Positions 52,998-62,735 of a stretch of DNA of 64,000 nucleotides are shown one piece after another (positions within the stretch are counted from its first letter, which is position 1; each line of letters opens with the position of its first letter). The notes under the pieces were generated by a model, which saw only the letters and a list, made by a program, of their open reading frames with translations, was not told the DNA's origin and made no database searches. The position numbers and the translations under genes are program-made. This stretch comes from Coriobacteriia bacterium. Its GTDB lineage: Bacteria; Actinomycetota; Coriobacteriia; Anaerosomatales; Anaerosomataceae. The stretch spans positions 373,501 through 437,500 of the forward strand of contig JAUSBY010000012.1 in assembly GCA_030651765.1 (NCBI GenBank), in the 5' to 3' direction.

Positions 52998-54773
52998 GTG
53001 CCGCTTGCCGACTTCATGCTCGTCGCTCCCGCGCAGGCTGCCGGACCGGCCCCGTTCTCTGAGCGCGGATATCGCTCCGTGGCCACCGGCGCACCCGACA
53101 TCGCGCTCCATATCGCCGACGGGCACAGCCTCTCGATCGCCCGCGCTCCCGACCCGGCTGCTGGCGTCCTCGCCATCGTGATCGGTGAGACCACATCGGC
53201 CGAGCCGGCCCGTGTACTCGCCGAACACGTCGCCGGGCGGAGTGCGCCGCACGAACCCGGGCGGCTACTGGGGGCCGAGCTGCTCGTCGGCAACTTCGCA
53301 TGTGCGCTCGTCACGCCCCACGGGGCGTACGCGATCACCGATCACCTCGGCGTCGTACCCGTCTACCGCGCGATCGCCGCCGACGGCTCGCTCGTTTTGG
53401 GCACGCATCTACACCACGTGGCCGAGACCTGCGGGCTCCGGACGCTCGACGTCCTCTCGGCGTGCCAGTTCATGAGCGCCGGGCGCATCACCGACCCGTT
53501 CACGATGTTCGAGGGAGTGGCGCGCCTGCCCGCCGGAAGCGTGACGCGTGTGAGCCCGGCGACGACGCCGGCATCCGGCCACTACTGGCTCCCCCGTGCC
53601 GACGGCGCCGCATCAGGACTAACGCCCCGCGAGACCGCCGTGCGCGCCCGCGAGATCATGACGGACAACATCGCCGCGCTCGTTCGGACGCGCGAGCGCG
53701 TGGTCGTGCAGATGAGCGCCGGAGAGGACTCGCGGGTCCTCGCCGCGCTGGCGGCTCGCGCGTCCAAGCGCCCGGTACGTGCGGTCATCTTCCTCGATGG
53801 CGAGAACCGCGAGTGGAAGGTCGCCTCGGCGGCGGCACGCGCGCTCGGCATCCCGCTGGAGATGCGGCGGCGCGAGCCGGACCACTACACGCGGGACCTG
53901 GAGGCGCTGATGGAGCTCCTCGGCGCCGACATCCACACCGGGCACGCGCACGCGCGCGGCCTGGTCGACTCAGCCGAGGCCGACCTGTTCATCGACGGCT
54001 GGGGCTCGGATGCGCTGTTCAAGGCCTGGTACGCGCCACGTGCGCCGAAGCCGACGCGCTGGCGCGACCTGCGGCTGGAACGGCACCCCGGCGGCCCCGA
54101 CGTCGCGACGCAGCTACCGTTCATCCCCTACTCGGCCGAGATCGAAGCGGGCATCGCCGAACGGGTTCGCGCGCACGAGCGCCGCGTGAGCGAGTTCCGC
54201 CCGGAGCAGTCAGTGCCGACGTGGGCGCGCCTGTGGCCGATCGCGGGGAGCGCGAGCAGCGCGCATCCCGCCTGCACGCGACGCCTCGTGCCGAACGCAT
54301 CGCCGTACCTGTTTGGCAACCTCGTGGACGCGATCGCGCACATCGCGGAGGCCGACAAGCTCAACCGGCGCCTGTTCGCACTCGCGTTCGGCCCCGCGCT
54401 CGGCCGCTCAGGCTTCCTACCGGCATCAGACGGCGTCGTTCCCCGGGCGCCCGCGAGGGTGAATCTCCTGCTCGCGGAGCGCTACCGGCGCGCGAGACGC
54501 CGCGCGATACGGCGCGGGGCGCGCGTGGGCGATGCGACCGGATGGCTCCCCCGGGATGTCCGCCTCGCCGCGATCCAGGACGCGTACCTGCGCCTGACGC
54601 CGCACACGCGCGATCGGGTCTCGAAGCTCGGGCGGGGATTCGCCGTGCCCGAGGTGCGCGTGGTCCACGCGCCGGTCCACGACATCGAGACGATCCTGCA
54701 CGTGGCCACGGTCCTGCAGGCGAGCGACCCCGCCTACGAGACCCGCGCGTACCTGCCGAGACTAGCCGAGTAG
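52998..54773 (+). CDS. Asparagine-synthase-like protein lacking the glutaminase cysteine
   Basis: A 591-residue protein with the two-part layout of asparagine synthetase B: an N-terminal beta-rich region (ITDHLGVVPVYRAI, LVLGTHLHHVAE, RLPAGSVTRV) and a PP-loop ATPase domain with VVVQMSAGEDSRVLAALA (residues 236-253; SxGxDS). The N-terminal Cys2 needed for glutamine hydrolysis is absent (it starts with Met-Pro). FIDGWGSDALFKAW follows. Relatives modify lasso peptides, beta-lactams or surface glycans by amide formation. The GTG start has GGGAG 6 bases upstream. Substrate unknown. Confidence 0.88.
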   Translation: MPLADFMLVAPAQAAGPAPFSERGYRSVATGAPDIALHIADGHSLSIARAPDPAAGVLAIVIGETTSAEPARVLAEHVAGRSAPHEPGRLLGAELLVGNFACALVTPHGAYAITDHLGVVPVYRAIAADGSLVLGTHLHHVAETCGLRTLDVLSACQFMSAGRITDPFTMFEGVARLPAGSVTRVSPATTPASGHYWLPRADGAASGLTPRETAVRAREIMTDNIAALVRTRERVVVQMSAGEDSRVLAALAARASKRPVRAVIFLDGENREWKVASAAARALGIPLEMRRREPDHYTRDLEALMELLGADIHTGHAHARGLVDSAEADLFIDGWGSDALFKAWYAPRAPKPTRWRDLRLERHPGGPDVATQLPFIPYSAEIEAGIAERVRAHERRVSEFRPEQSVPTWARLWPIAGSASSAHPACTRRLVPNASPYLFGNLVDAIAHIAEADKLNRRLFALAFGPALGRSGFLPASDGVVPRAPARVNLLLAERYRRARRRAIRRGARVGDATGWLPRDVRLAAIQDAYLRLTPHTRDRVSKLGRGFAVPEVRVVHAPVHDIETILHVATVLQASDPAYETRAYLPRLAE

Positions 54774-55613
54774 GCGCTCGAGGTTTTCCCGTAGTTGCGC
54801 CCCGAACTCCTCCGTCTCGAGCGCGAGCGCGACATTGGTCTCGATCCACGACAGGATGTTGCCGGTGTCGTAGCCCTGGCAGTTCATGGTGACCGCGAAG
54901 ACGTCCTCGCTCTTGAGGAGCTCACGCAGCGCGTCGGTCAGCTGGATCTCGCCGCCTCGCCCCGCTTCGATGTGCGGGAGGATCTCCATGACCTTGGGTG
55001 TGAGCAGGTACCGGCCGAAGATCGCCATGTTGCTCGGCGCCTCGTTGACAGGCGGCTTCTCGACGAGATCGGTGAGCTTCCACACGCCGGGCTCCACCTC
55101 GTGGCCGGCGATGACACCGTAGCGGCTCACGTACTGCTGCTCCACCGGCTCGACCGCGATGACGGAGGCGCCGTACTTGTCGTAGACCTCCTTGAGGCGC
55201 GACAGACAGCCATGCCCGGGCACGATGACATCGCCGAGGAGCACGAAGAACGGCTCGTCGAGCGTGTGCGGGGCGCCACACAACACGGCGTGGCCGAGAC
55301 CGCGCGGGCGACCCTGGCGCACGTAGAAGACGTTGGCGAGCTCGGGGATGTTGCGGATCTGGCGCAGCTTGTCGGTGCTGCCCGAGCGCTCGAGCAGGTC
55401 CTCGAGCTCCACCGAGCGGTCGAAGTGGTCCTCGATGGCGCGCTTGCCGCGACCCGTGATCATGAGGATGTCGTCGACGCCGGCCGCGACCGCCTCTTCC
55501 ACGACGTACTGGATGACCGGCTTACTCACGACCGGCAGCATCTCCTTCGGCTGCTCCTTGGTAGCCGGCAGGAACCGCGTCCCAAGCCCAGCCGCCGGGA
55601 TGATCGCCTTCAT
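54762..55613 (-). CDS. galU: UTP-glucose-1-phosphate uridylyltransferase
   Basis: A 283-residue GalU: AIIPAAGLGTRFLPATKEQPKEMLPVV at the N-terminus (shown as AAGLGTRFLPATK and PKEMLPVV), VRQGRPRGLGHAVLC, FFVLLGDVIVPG and EKPPVNEAPSNMAIFGRY. It makes UDP-glucose from glucose-1-P. The 3' end overlaps the converging asparagine-synthase-like gene by 12 bases. Confidence 0.97.
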   Translation of the reverse strand: MKAIIPAAGLGTRFLPATKEQPKEMLPVVSKPVIQYVVEEAVAAGVDDILMITGRGKRAIEDHFDRSVELEDLLERSGSTDKLRQIRNIPELANVFYVRQGRPRGLGHAVLCGAPHTLDEPFFVLLGDVIVPGHGCLSRLKEVYDKYGASVIAVEPVEQQYVSRYGVIAGHEVEPGVWKLTDLVEKPPVNEAPSNMAIFGRYLLTPKVMEILPHIEAGRGGEIQLTDALRELLKSEDVFAVTMNCQGYDTGNILSWIETNVALALETEEFGAQLRENLERLLG

Positions 55614-55688
55614 GACTCGCCTTCTTCCAAAAGAATCGACATGGACGTGTCCCGCGCTCCGGGCACACGCCCCCGATAACGAATTCGG

Positions 55689-55744
55689 GGCGCGGGATCA
55701 CCCGCGCCACCCCACCACCCTACACCACGGTCACGGAACGTCAA
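55689..55744 (-). promoter_or_regulatory. galU promoter and 5' leader hairpin
   Basis: Minus-strand TTGACG (55739-55744) and TAGGGT (55717-55722), spacer 16. Transcription from it would begin at about 55710, directly before a perfect 8-base stem GGCGCGGG-ATCA-CCCGCGCC (55689-55708). The hairpin would form the very 5' end of the galU message. Confidence 0.4.
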
Positions 55745-57297
55745 TCGTGAGCAGGTGACACAAGAAGCAGAGCAGTGCCGATGAGCGCCAGCGGCATCAC
55801 GTGCTGACCCCAGTAACTGCTGCTCGGCCCCACCACGAGGTAGAAGACAAGCCAGAACGCCGGCAGCGAGGCCGCCAACCACGCCAGCCACCTGTCCCGT
55901 CGCAGCGCGTACCAGAGGCCGACGATGCCAAGCGGCAGGAAGACCGCCGCCGGGAACGAGAACATGCCATACGGGAACATCATGTAGCTCGTGGCGGGCA
56001 GCACCTTCACCTCAAGTGGGCGGCCCATGTTCTTCACGAGGAACGCTCCCCCGTCCGTACCGGTGGCCGCATCCGAGATGATGCTCTGCGCCGCACCGTA
56101 ATGCACGAAAAGGGCAACGCCGAAGATGGCGAGCAAGATCGCGCCCGCCACGACGGCCTTCCGTGCGGACGCGTCCTTCCGGGCGGCCATGAAAGCGCCC
56201 ACCGTGAGGATGACGAGCCAGACCACCATCACCTCGCGCATGAGTGTGGCAAGGAGCGCGAAGCACATAGCCACGACGAGTTGTTTCCGAGACAGAGCGA
56301 ACACGCTCGCCAACACCGCAAGCGCCGTCCACCAGTCATGCTGGAACACGTTCAGCCACACGGTGGAGAGCAGCATGACGGGGTACAGCACCACCCCCAG
56401 GAAGACCGCGCCTTCACCCACGTGGTCACGAAACGCCCAGTATGCGAGGACCAGGACCGACGCGGCAGCCATCATCGAAAACGTCACGACAGACCCCACG
56501 CCGCCGAAAAGGGCCGTCACCCGCCAGATCCAGAACATCCACGGCTGTCGGATGAGGAACGGACTGCCCCAGTTCGTCGTGAATCCGGTCTCATCGAAGG
56601 CGTCTTCATTGATGAGCCGCACATCGTGGCTCGCCGAATAGAAGTACGCGTCGTAGTACGGATCTCCGTCGGCCATTCGGTGGACCGTCCGCACGTTGAT
56701 CATGTAGTCGATCGCGTACTCGCCGTCGGCCGGCTCGGTTCTGACCAGGTCGCGCAACGGCTCCGTGGCCGGCCACGCCGTGGCGACGAATCCGAGTGCC
56801 ACAACGCCGATCGTCGCCCATCCCACCAAGCGGCGCACGTCCCGACCCGTGGGCACGATGTGCGGCAACCGATTCAGGCCGAGGACCACGAGCGGCGTCA
56901 CGAGCGTGCCGGCAAGCACCACGAGCACCCAGCCGGTGCTGCCCCCCGACACGACCGGGTTCGCCTGGAGCATCGGAATGATCGTGGCGGTATAGAGACT
57001 GCCCGTGACATCCACGTTGGCGTACGGCGGCATCGCCTGCAGCGCGCTCGTGAGCGACCGCACCGAGAACACCACGCTTGCCGCCGCCGAGCCGAGGAAT
57101 CCCGCAGCGACTCCGGCGATGAGTCCGGTCGTATCGTCGCGCGCGATCAGCCAGACGATCGCACCGGCGATCACCGGCACCATGATGATCGGCGCGATCG
57201 CCCAGTACGCGAACAGCAGCACGAACGTCACGATACCCGCGAGGGATGCGAGTACGACCCTCACGACGTTGACGCCGGCGACGCTACGAGAGCCCAC
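55741..57297 (-). CDS. Polytopic membrane protein of unknown function
   Basis: A 518-residue protein with about 11-13 membrane segments. A loop after the fifth segment ([39 protein letters not shown], seen as [16 protein letters not shown]) and [18 protein letters not shown] resemble GT-C fold membrane glycosyltransferases (GT87/GT39-like), but no catalytic motif is firm. The GTG at 57297 has GAGGTG about 5 bases upstream and overlaps hemL by 14 bases, so it is co-transcribed with the heme genes although its function seems unrelated. Confidence 0.78.
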   Translation of the reverse strand: MGSRSVAGVNVVRVVLASLAGIVTFVLLFAYWAIAPIIMVPVIAGAIVWLIARDDTTGLIAGVAAGFLGSAAASVVFSVRSLTSALQAMPPYANVDVTGSLYTATIIPMLQANPVVSGGSTGWVLVVLAGTLVTPLVVLGLNRLPHIVPTGRDVRRLVGWATIGVVALGFVATAWPATEPLRDLVRTEPADGEYAIDYMINVRTVHRMADGDPYYDAYFYSASHDVRLINEDAFDETGFTTNWGSPFLIRQPWMFWIWRVTALFGGVGSVVTFSMMAAASVLVLAYWAFRDHVGEGAVFLGVVLYPVMLLSTVWLNVFQHDWWTALAVLASVFALSRKQLVVAMCFALLATLMREVMVVWLVILTVGAFMAARKDASARKAVVAGAILLAIFGVALFVHYGAAQSIISDAATGTDGGAFLVKNMGRPLEVKVLPATSYMMFPYGMFSFPAAVFLPLGIVGLWYALRRDRWLAWLAASLPAFWLVFYLVVGPSSSYWGQHVMPLALIGTALLLVSPAHD

Positions 57298-58570
57298 TGA
57301 GCACCTCGGCAGCGGCGGTGGTCATCGCGTCGATGTCGGCATCCGAGTGAGCCATACCGACGAACGTCGCCTCGAACTGACTCGGCGCGAGTACGAAGCC
57401 CCGGTCGAGCATTCCGCGGAAGTACGCGCCAAAGCGCTCGGTGTCGCTCGTGGATGCGGTGGGCCAGTCGACGACCTCGGCCGATGTGAAGAACATGCAC
57501 GCCATCGCCCCGACGCGGGTGAGACACGCCTCCACGCCCGACGCGACGAGGGCGGTGCGCAGCCCCGCCTCGAGGCGCGCGCCCTTGCGCTCGAGCTCGG
57601 CGTAGACGCCGGGCCGGGAGAGCTCGGCGATGAGCGCGAGACCGGCCACCATCGCGATCGGGTTGCCCGAGAGCGTGCCCGCCTGGTAGACAGGGCCGAT
57701 CGGCGCGAGGTGCTCCATGATCTCGCGCTTGCCGCCAAAGGCGCCGACCGGGAAGCCGCCGCCGATGATCTTGCCGAGTGTGGTGAGGTCGGGCATGACG
57801 CCGTAGCGCTCCTGTGCGCCACCGAGCGCCACGCGAAATCCGGTGATGACCTCATCGAAGATGAGCACGGTGCCGTGCGCGTCGCACAGCGCGCGCAGAC
57901 CCTCGAGGTAGCCCTCGGCAGGCGGCACGACGCCCATGTTGCCGGCGACCGGCTCCACGATGATGGCCGCCACCTGCTCCGGATAAGCCGCGAGCGCCTC
58001 ACGGACCGCCTCGAGGTCGTTGTACGGCAGCACGATCGTGTCGGCGGTGGCGCCGGCCGTGACACCGGGCGTCCCGGGGATGCCGAGTGTCAGCAAGCCG
58101 CTGCCGGCGGCCACGAGCAGCGCGTCCGAGTGACCGTGGTAGTTGCCGTCGAACTTGATGAACTTGTCCCGGCCGGTGTAGCCGCGGGCCAGACGGATGG
58201 CGCTCATGGTGGCCTCTGTGCCGCTCGAGACCATGCGCACCATCTCGATGGACGGCACCGCCGCGATGACCGCCTCGGCAGCGCGCACCTCGATCTCGGT
58301 GGGAGCGCCGTAGCTCGTGCCCCGGTCCAACTGCTCGCGCACGGCGTCGAGCACCACGTCGGGCGCGTGGCCGAGGATCATCGGTCCCCAGGAGGCCACG
58401 AAGTCGATGTACTCGTTACCGTCGGCGTCCCAGACGCGGGAGCCCTTGGCGCGCTCGTAGAAGATCGGATCGGTGCCCACGCTTCGGAACGCCCGGACCG
58501 GCGAGTTCACGCCACCGGGGATCACGCGCTGCGCGCGGGCGAACAGGTCCGAGGAGTGTGCGTGCTGCAT
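57284..58570 (-). CDS. hemL: Glutamate-1-semialdehyde 2,1-aminomutase
   Basis: A 428-residue class III PLP enzyme: [76 protein letters not shown], and the PLP lysine in [19 protein letters not shown] (Lys267). It makes 5-aminolevulinate in the C5 pathway. AGGGGG lies about 10 bases before the ATG. It is the last heme gene of the group in the direction of transcription. Confidence 0.97.
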   Translation of the reverse strand: MQHAHSSDLFARAQRVIPGGVNSPVRAFRSVGTDPIFYERAKGSRVWDADGNEYIDFVASWGPMILGHAPDVVLDAVREQLDRGTSYGAPTEIEVRAAEAVIAAVPSIEMVRMVSSGTEATMSAIRLARGYTGRDKFIKFDGNYHGHSDALLVAAGSGLLTLGIPGTPGVTAGATADTIVLPYNDLEAVREALAAYPEQVAAIIVEPVAGNMGVVPPAEGYLEGLRALCDAHGTVLIFDEVITGFRVALGGAQERYGVMPDLTTLGKIIGGGFPVGAFGGKREIMEHLAPIGPVYQAGTLSGNPIAMVAGLALIAELSRPGVYAELERKGARLEAGLRTALVASGVEACLTRVGAMACMFFTSAEVVDWPTASTSDTERFGAYFRGMLDRGFVLAPSQFEATFVGMAHSDADIDAMTTAAAEVLSGLS

Positions 58571-58636
58571 GTCCGGAAAACCCCCTAGGGAGTCGGGAAC
58601 GGCCGAAAGCAGAGTATATCAGCCCGCCTTGGCCGA

Positions 58637-59623
58637 CTACTCGCCATCCGCGAAGTACCGCATGGGCGCGCGCTTGAACTCCTGCACCGGGTAGAGCACG
58701 CGCGGCGGCTCGAGGTCGCTCGCCACCCGGATGCGGTCCACCGTCCGGTCGAGCGCGGCCCGATCGGCCACCTCGACGAGTGCGAGAACCGCGGTTCCCG
58801 CACCGGGCACGCGGCGCGTGAAGCAGTGCAGCACCTCGGAGAACGAACCGATGACCTCCCCGTGCGACGCGTGCTCGTCCGGACACAGCCACACGGTGAG
58901 CGCCAGCCGCAGGGGATCCTCGCGCGTGCGGAGCGTGGCCTCGATGCCCCGCATATCGCCGGCGGAGACCAGCGACTGCACCTGGCCGAGCGCACCGCGC
59001 TCGTCGATGTCGTACCCGCACTCGCCCAGCGTGATAGCCAGGTCCGAGAACGGACGCTGCACGAGCGGGAACTCGCCCTGGAGCAACCGCACGAGTGCCT
59101 TCTCGTCTCGGGAGAGCGCTACGTCCTGCCCTGCGGATGCGGGTCCGGGCAGCTCGGGCGCGCCCTCGGCATCAAACGCCCCCGTCACCTTGAACGCCTC
59201 GTCCGGCAGCACGCGGTAGCGGTCGGCCGCCGACACCCGGCCGGCGATCTCAGCCTCGGCGACCTCGAGGCGCACACGTGACGGCGCGAGGATCGCGTAC
59301 CACAGCGGGTAGCGGTCCTCCATCTCGAAGGCGTGCGTCACGCCCGGCAGCGTGCCGAGATGCGCCGCAGCCGCCTCGATCCGATCCTCGGGAACCGCGA
59401 CGGCGCCGAGCGCCGCCTCATAGCCGAACGCGCCGGGTGCGAAGACCGCGCCGATGCGCACGATCACGCGCTCGGCGCGGAGGTCGCGGAGCGCCGAGAT
59501 GACGTCGTCCTCGGACATGCCCACCCGCGCGCCGAGATCGGCGTACGGGCGCAGCGAAAGCGGTAGTCCCTCGGCGAGCGCGGTGACAAGCCGAGAGACG
59601 GTCTCGTCGAGCTGGTGGCGCAT
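58637..59623 (-). CDS. Siroheme decarboxylase, AhbA-AhbB fusion
   Basis: A 328-residue protein made of two related halves, each an AsnC/Lrp-like unit: residues about 1-160 (PLSLRPYADLGARVGMSEDDVISAL, VLPDEAFKVTG) and 170-328 (PLVQRPFSDLAITLGECGYDIDE, LHCFTRR). AhbA and AhbB are normally separate subunits that decarboxylate siroheme at C12 and C18 to 12,18-didecarboxysiroheme. The ATG at 59623 has GGAGG about 5 bases upstream; the frame remains open to 59974 as antisense of ahbD and is not coding there. Confidence 0.92.
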   Translation of the reverse strand: MRHQLDETVSRLVTALAEGLPLSLRPYADLGARVGMSEDDVISALRDLRAERVIVRIGAVFAPGAFGYEAALGAVAVPEDRIEAAAAHLGTLPGVTHAFEMEDRYPLWYAILAPSRVRLEVAEAEIAGRVSAADRYRVLPDEAFKVTGAFDAEGAPELPGPASAGQDVALSRDEKALVRLLQGEFPLVQRPFSDLAITLGECGYDIDERGALGQVQSLVSAGDMRGIEATLRTREDPLRLALTVWLCPDEHASHGEVIGSFSEVLHCFTRRVPGAGTAVLALVEVADRAALDRTVDRIRVASDLEPPRVLYPVQEFKRAPMRYFADGE

Positions 59624-59661
59624 CGTGTCCTCCGGGGCCGGGAGCGGCCCTTTGGTGTCGG

Positions 59662-61086
59662 TCAGGCGTCGGTCTCGTCGCACGCGCCGGTCCAGCCGGG
59701 CGGCTCGTAGATGCAGTACGGCTCGGCCTCGAGGTAGTCGCCGGTGATCTCGAGCGCACGCGCACGGCACCCGCCGCAGACGGCCTTGTACTCGCACGCG
59801 CCGCACTTGCCCTTGAGCAGCGAGTAGTCGCGCAGGTCGTTGAAGACCTGCGAGTCGGTCCAGATCTGCGAGAACGGCCGGTCCTTGACGTTGCCGAGTT
59901 GCATATCGAAGTACCCGCATGGCTGCAGGTCGCCGGTGTGGCTGATGAAGCAGAACGTGATGCCGCCGAGGCACCCGCGCGTCATCGCGTCCAGACCGTA
60001 CTCCTCGCGTGTGACCTTCTTGCCCTCGGCCTTGGCGAGCTGCCGGATGATCCGGTAGTAGTGCGGCGAGTCGGTCGGCTTGAAGTGCAGCGGGCTCGTC
60101 TTCTGCCGGTGGTACGCCCAGGTCAGCACCTTCTCGTACTCCTCGGGCGGCAGTTCCTTGTCGAGCAGGTCGCTCCCCCGGCCCGTCGGCACGAGCATGA
60201 AGATGTGGAACGCATCGATGCCGAGGGACTCGGCCAGATCGTGCACGGCCTCGACCTTGGTGTGGTTGAGCGTGGTGACCGTCATGTTGATCTGCACGCC
60301 GATGCCGTGACGCTTGGCGATCTTGATGCCTTCGATCGAGGCATCGAAACAGCCCACTTGGCCCCGGAACGCGTCGTGCTCATCGGCTGTGGGGAAGTCG
60401 ATCGAGACCGAGATGCGCGGGATCCTGTGCTCGGCCATCTTGGCTGCGATGTCCTCGGTGATGAGGGTGGCGTTGGTGCCGATGACCGGCATGGCGCCCT
60501 TCTCGTGGGCGTAGTCCACGATCTCCCAGATATCGGGCCGCATGAGCGGCTCGCCGCCGGTCAAGATAATGATCGGGTTGGAGATCGTGACGATGTCGTC
60601 GATGACCTCTTTGATCTTGTCGAGCGACAACTCGCCGTCGTAGTGGCCGAACTCGGCCGCCGCGCGACAGTGCGCGCACGAGAGGTTGCAGGAGCGCGTG
60701 ATCTCCCACGCGATGATGCGCGGTGCCTTGATGCCGGTGCGCGCCTCATACGCGAGCGCCTCAGGCCCGCCGCCCGGACGGAAGCCCACGGAGCGCGCAC
60801 CGCCGTGGCGCTGACGGTCGCCCGGGCCTCCAGGGTGGCCGCCGGGGTGGCCCGGCGGCGCCGGAGCCTCTGACGAAGCCTCCGCAGGGCGGGTTGTGCC
60901 CGAGGACAGCGAGGAAGAGGCTACCGGCGCGCCGGGCCCCGCGAGCGGCATTCCGATGGCGGTCTGCCCGCAACCGGCCAGGGCGTCGGCCATCTCCTGC
61001 TCGTCGATCGTCGGCCGGTCGTCTCCGAACTCCTCTTCGAGTTCCAGGTCGGGTCGGGCGTCTGAGTTCCCTACGTTGTCAGCCAT
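59662..61086 (-). CDS. ahbD: Radical SAM heme synthase AhbD
   Basis: A 474-residue radical SAM/SPASM enzyme. The cluster-binding CxxxCxxC is CNLSCAHC (Cys133, Cys137, Cys140) in RIIAWEITRSCNLSCAHCRA, the AhbD rather than AhbC pattern; GGEPLMRPDIW follows. The C-terminal SPASM has GKCGACEYKAVCGGCRARAL. It converts Fe-coproporphyrin III to heme b by oxidative decarboxylation. The first 115 residues are unusual: acidic, then Pro/Gly/His-rich (PPGHPGGHPGGPG). AGGACAGG precedes the ATG at 61086, so the extension is probably real. Confidence 0.92.
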   Translation of the reverse strand: MADNVGNSDARPDLELEEEFGDDRPTIDEQEMADALAGCGQTAIGMPLAGPGAPVASSSLSSGTTRPAEASSEAPAPPGHPGGHPGGPGDRQRHGGARSVGFRPGGGPEALAYEARTGIKAPRIIAWEITRSCNLSCAHCRAAAEFGHYDGELSLDKIKEVIDDIVTISNPIIILTGGEPLMRPDIWEIVDYAHEKGAMPVIGTNATLITEDIAAKMAEHRIPRISVSIDFPTADEHDAFRGQVGCFDASIEGIKIAKRHGIGVQINMTVTTLNHTKVEAVHDLAESLGIDAFHIFMLVPTGRGSDLLDKELPPEEYEKVLTWAYHRQKTSPLHFKPTDSPHYYRIIRQLAKAEGKKVTREEYGLDAMTRGCLGGITFCFISHTGDLQPCGYFDMQLGNVKDRPFSQIWTDSQVFNDLRDYSLLKGKCGACEYKAVCGGCRARALEITGDYLEAEPYCIYEPPGWTGACDETDA

Positions 61087-61112
61087 GTGTCCTGTCCTTC
61101 TCGGGCATCAGG

Positions 61113-61517
61113 TCATTCGGAGATGGGCACGACGACGACCGCCGTGCCGTAGGCGAAGATCTCGTTCGCCGGTTGGATGGAGGTGGAGTCGAAGCGCGCA
61201 CCGACCACCGCGTTCGCGCCGAGGCTCACGGCGCTCGCCTGCAGACGCTCCAGCGCCTCCGAGCGTGTGGCCTCGGCAAGATGCACGAACTCGGTGATCT
61301 CACCGCCGACGATCGTACGCAGGCCGGCTACGGCCTGGTTGACGACGTCCTTGCTGCGGACGGCGACACCCCAGCAGAGCCCTATCGTGCGCTCGATGCG
61401 GTACCCCGCCGGAGCGTCCATGGTCGTGTACACGGGGATGCGGCGGGGCGCGTCTCCGTGCTCAGCCCCGGGCGCAGCGATGGGCTCGGGTTTCTTCTCG
61501 CCGTAGAATGCGCACAT
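61113..61517 (-). CDS. YbjQ/UPF0145-family protein
   Basis: A 134-residue protein of the YbjQ (DUF74) family, which forms pentamers and is loosely called heavy-metal-binding: VYTTMDAPAGYRIERTIGLCWGVAVRSKDVV, LASAVSL-type SAVSLGANAVVGARFDSTSI, GTAVVVVP. Function unknown across the family. It has an N-terminal extension of about 35 residues beginning MCAFYGEKKPEP. The ATG at 61517 is 4 bases after the hemB stop, with GGAGG inside the end of hemB. Confidence 0.88.
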   Translation of the reverse strand: MCAFYGEKKPEPIAAPGAEHGDAPRRIPVYTTMDAPAGYRIERTIGLCWGVAVRSKDVVNQAVAGLRTIVGGEITEFVHLAEATRSEALERLQASAVSLGANAVVGARFDSTSIQPANEIFAYGTAVVVVPISE

Positions 61518-61521
61518 CCGC

Positions 61522-62502
61522 CTAGCCCTCCTCGAGCCACTTCGCCGCGTCCTTGGCGTGGTACGTGAGGATGAGGTCGGCGCCGGCACGCTTGAAGCCG
61601 GTGAGCGTCTCGAGCACCACGCGGCGCTCGTCGATCCAGCCGTTGGCGGCGGCGGCCTTCACCATCGCGTACTCGCCACTCACGTTGTAGGCGGCGGTCG
61701 GGTACCCGAACTCGTCTTTCACGCGGCGGATGATATCCATGTACGCCAGCGCCGGCTTGACCATCACGATGTCGGCGCCCTCGGCGATGTCGAGCGCGGT
61801 CTCCCGAAGCGCTTCCTCGGTGTTGGCCGCATCCATCTGGTAGGCGCGGCGGTCGCCAAAGGCCGGGGCGCTGTCGGCGGCGTCGCGGAACGGACCGTAG
61901 TAGGCGCTCGCGTACTTGGCCGAGTACGCCATGATCGGGATGTCGCCGTAGCCCTCGGCATCGAGCGCCGCGCGTATGGCGGCCACGCGGCCGTCCATCA
62001 TGTCCGAGGGCGCCACCATGTCGGCGCCGGCCTCGGCGTGGCTCACGGCCGTGGAGGCGAGCATCTCGAGCGTCACGTCGTTCATGACGCACCCGTGCTC
62101 ATCGAGCGCGCCGCAGTGCCCGTGCGAGGTGTACTCGCACATGCAGACGTCGGTCACCACCGTGAAGTCCGGGTCGTGCTCCTTGATGACGCGAATCGCC
62201 TGCTGCACGATCCCGTCTTCGGCAAACGCACCGCTGCCCGCCTCGTCCTTGGTATCGGGGATGCCGAACAAGATGACCGCGGGGATGCCGAGGCTCTTGA
62301 GCTCGTCGATCTCGGCGGGAAGCTGGTCGAGCGAGAGGTTGAACACGCCGGGCATCGACGAGACCTCGCGGCGCACGTTCTTCCCGAAGACGACGAACAG
62401 CGGGTAGATGAGGTCCGCAGCGTCAAGCGTGGTCTCGCGCACCATCGCGCGCAGCGCCGAGGTGCGGCGCAGGCGGCGGGGCCGGTAGGCGGGGAACTCC
62501 AT
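61522..62502 (-). CDS. hemB: Delta-aminolevulinic acid dehydratase (porphobilinogen synthase)
   Basis: A 326-residue HemB. Zinc-type cysteines Cys120, Cys122 and Cys130 ([14 protein letters not shown]) and both Schiff-base lysines, Lys196 ([18 protein letters not shown]) and Lys249 ([11 protein letters not shown]), are present. It condenses two 5-aminolevulinates to porphobilinogen. The ATG at 62502 has AAGGA about 7 bases upstream; the longer reading to 62583 is rejected. Confidence 0.98.
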   Translation of the reverse strand: MEFPAYRPRRLRRTSALRAMVRETTLDAADLIYPLFVVFGKNVRREVSSMPGVFNLSLDQLPAEIDELKSLGIPAVILFGIPDTKDEAGSGAFAEDGIVQQAIRVIKEHDPDFTVVTDVCMCEYTSHGHCGALDEHGCVMNDVTLEMLASTAVSHAEAGADMVAPSDMMDGRVAAIRAALDAEGYGDIPIMAYSAKYASAYYGPFRDAADSAPAFGDRRAYQMDAANTEEALRETALDIAEGADIVMVKPALAYMDIIRRVKDEFGYPTAAYNVSGEYAMVKAAAANGWIDERRVVLETLTGFKRAGADLILTYHAKDAAKWLEEG

Positions 62503-62543
62503 GGCGGTTCCTTCCCTCGTGGGCGACACATTCCTGCCAAACA

Positions 62544-62578
62544 GTCGAGGCGCCCCGCACACGGCAGGCCGCCTCGAC
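62544..62578 (-). terminator. Terminator-like hairpin after tRNA-Ala
   Basis: A perfect 9-base inverted repeat GTCGAGGCG/CGCCTCGAC (62544-62552 and 62570-62578) lies 11 bases downstream of the tRNA on the minus strand and is followed by TGTTTGG. The U-tract is short, so it may be partial. Confidence 0.5.
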
Positions 62579-62589
62579 ATCACATCCGA

Positions 62590-62665
62590 TGGTGGAGATG
62601 AGCGGGCTCGAACCGCCGACCTCTGCGTTGCGAACGCAGCGCTCTCCCAGCTGAGCTACATCCCC
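62590..62665 (-). tRNA. tRNA-Ala (anticodon CGC)
   Basis: A 76-base tRNA with encoded CCA. The acceptor stem GGGGATG pairs with CATCTCC and has the alanine identity pair G3-U70; the D arm is AGCTCAGCTGGGAGAGC, the anticodon stem-loop CTGCG-TTCGCAA-CGCAG gives CGC, and the T arm has GGTTCGAGCCC. It lies between hemD and hemB on the same strand. Confidence 0.97.
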
Positions 62666-62701
62666 ATCTGCGCACACGACCGATGAGGGTCCGAATGCAG
62701 A

Positions 62702-62735
62702 TGTATACAATGCCGAGCGATGCTCGCTTTGTCAA
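62702..62735 (-). promoter_or_regulatory. Candidate promoter region for tRNA-Ala
   Basis: A consensus TTGACA (62730-62735) abuts the hemD stop, and TATACA (62702-62707) lies downstream, but the 22-base spacing is too long; CATTGT at 17 bases is the alternative -10. A hairpin CGAGC-GAT-GCTCG (62714-62726) lies between them and may instead end hemD transcription. Confidence 0.35.

Noticed and set aside
59624-59974. N-terminal extension of the AhbAB fusion
   Set aside because: Arg/His-rich sequence overlapping the ahbD 3' end in a different frame, with no homology to AsnC-like domains; a strong SD fixes the start at 59623.
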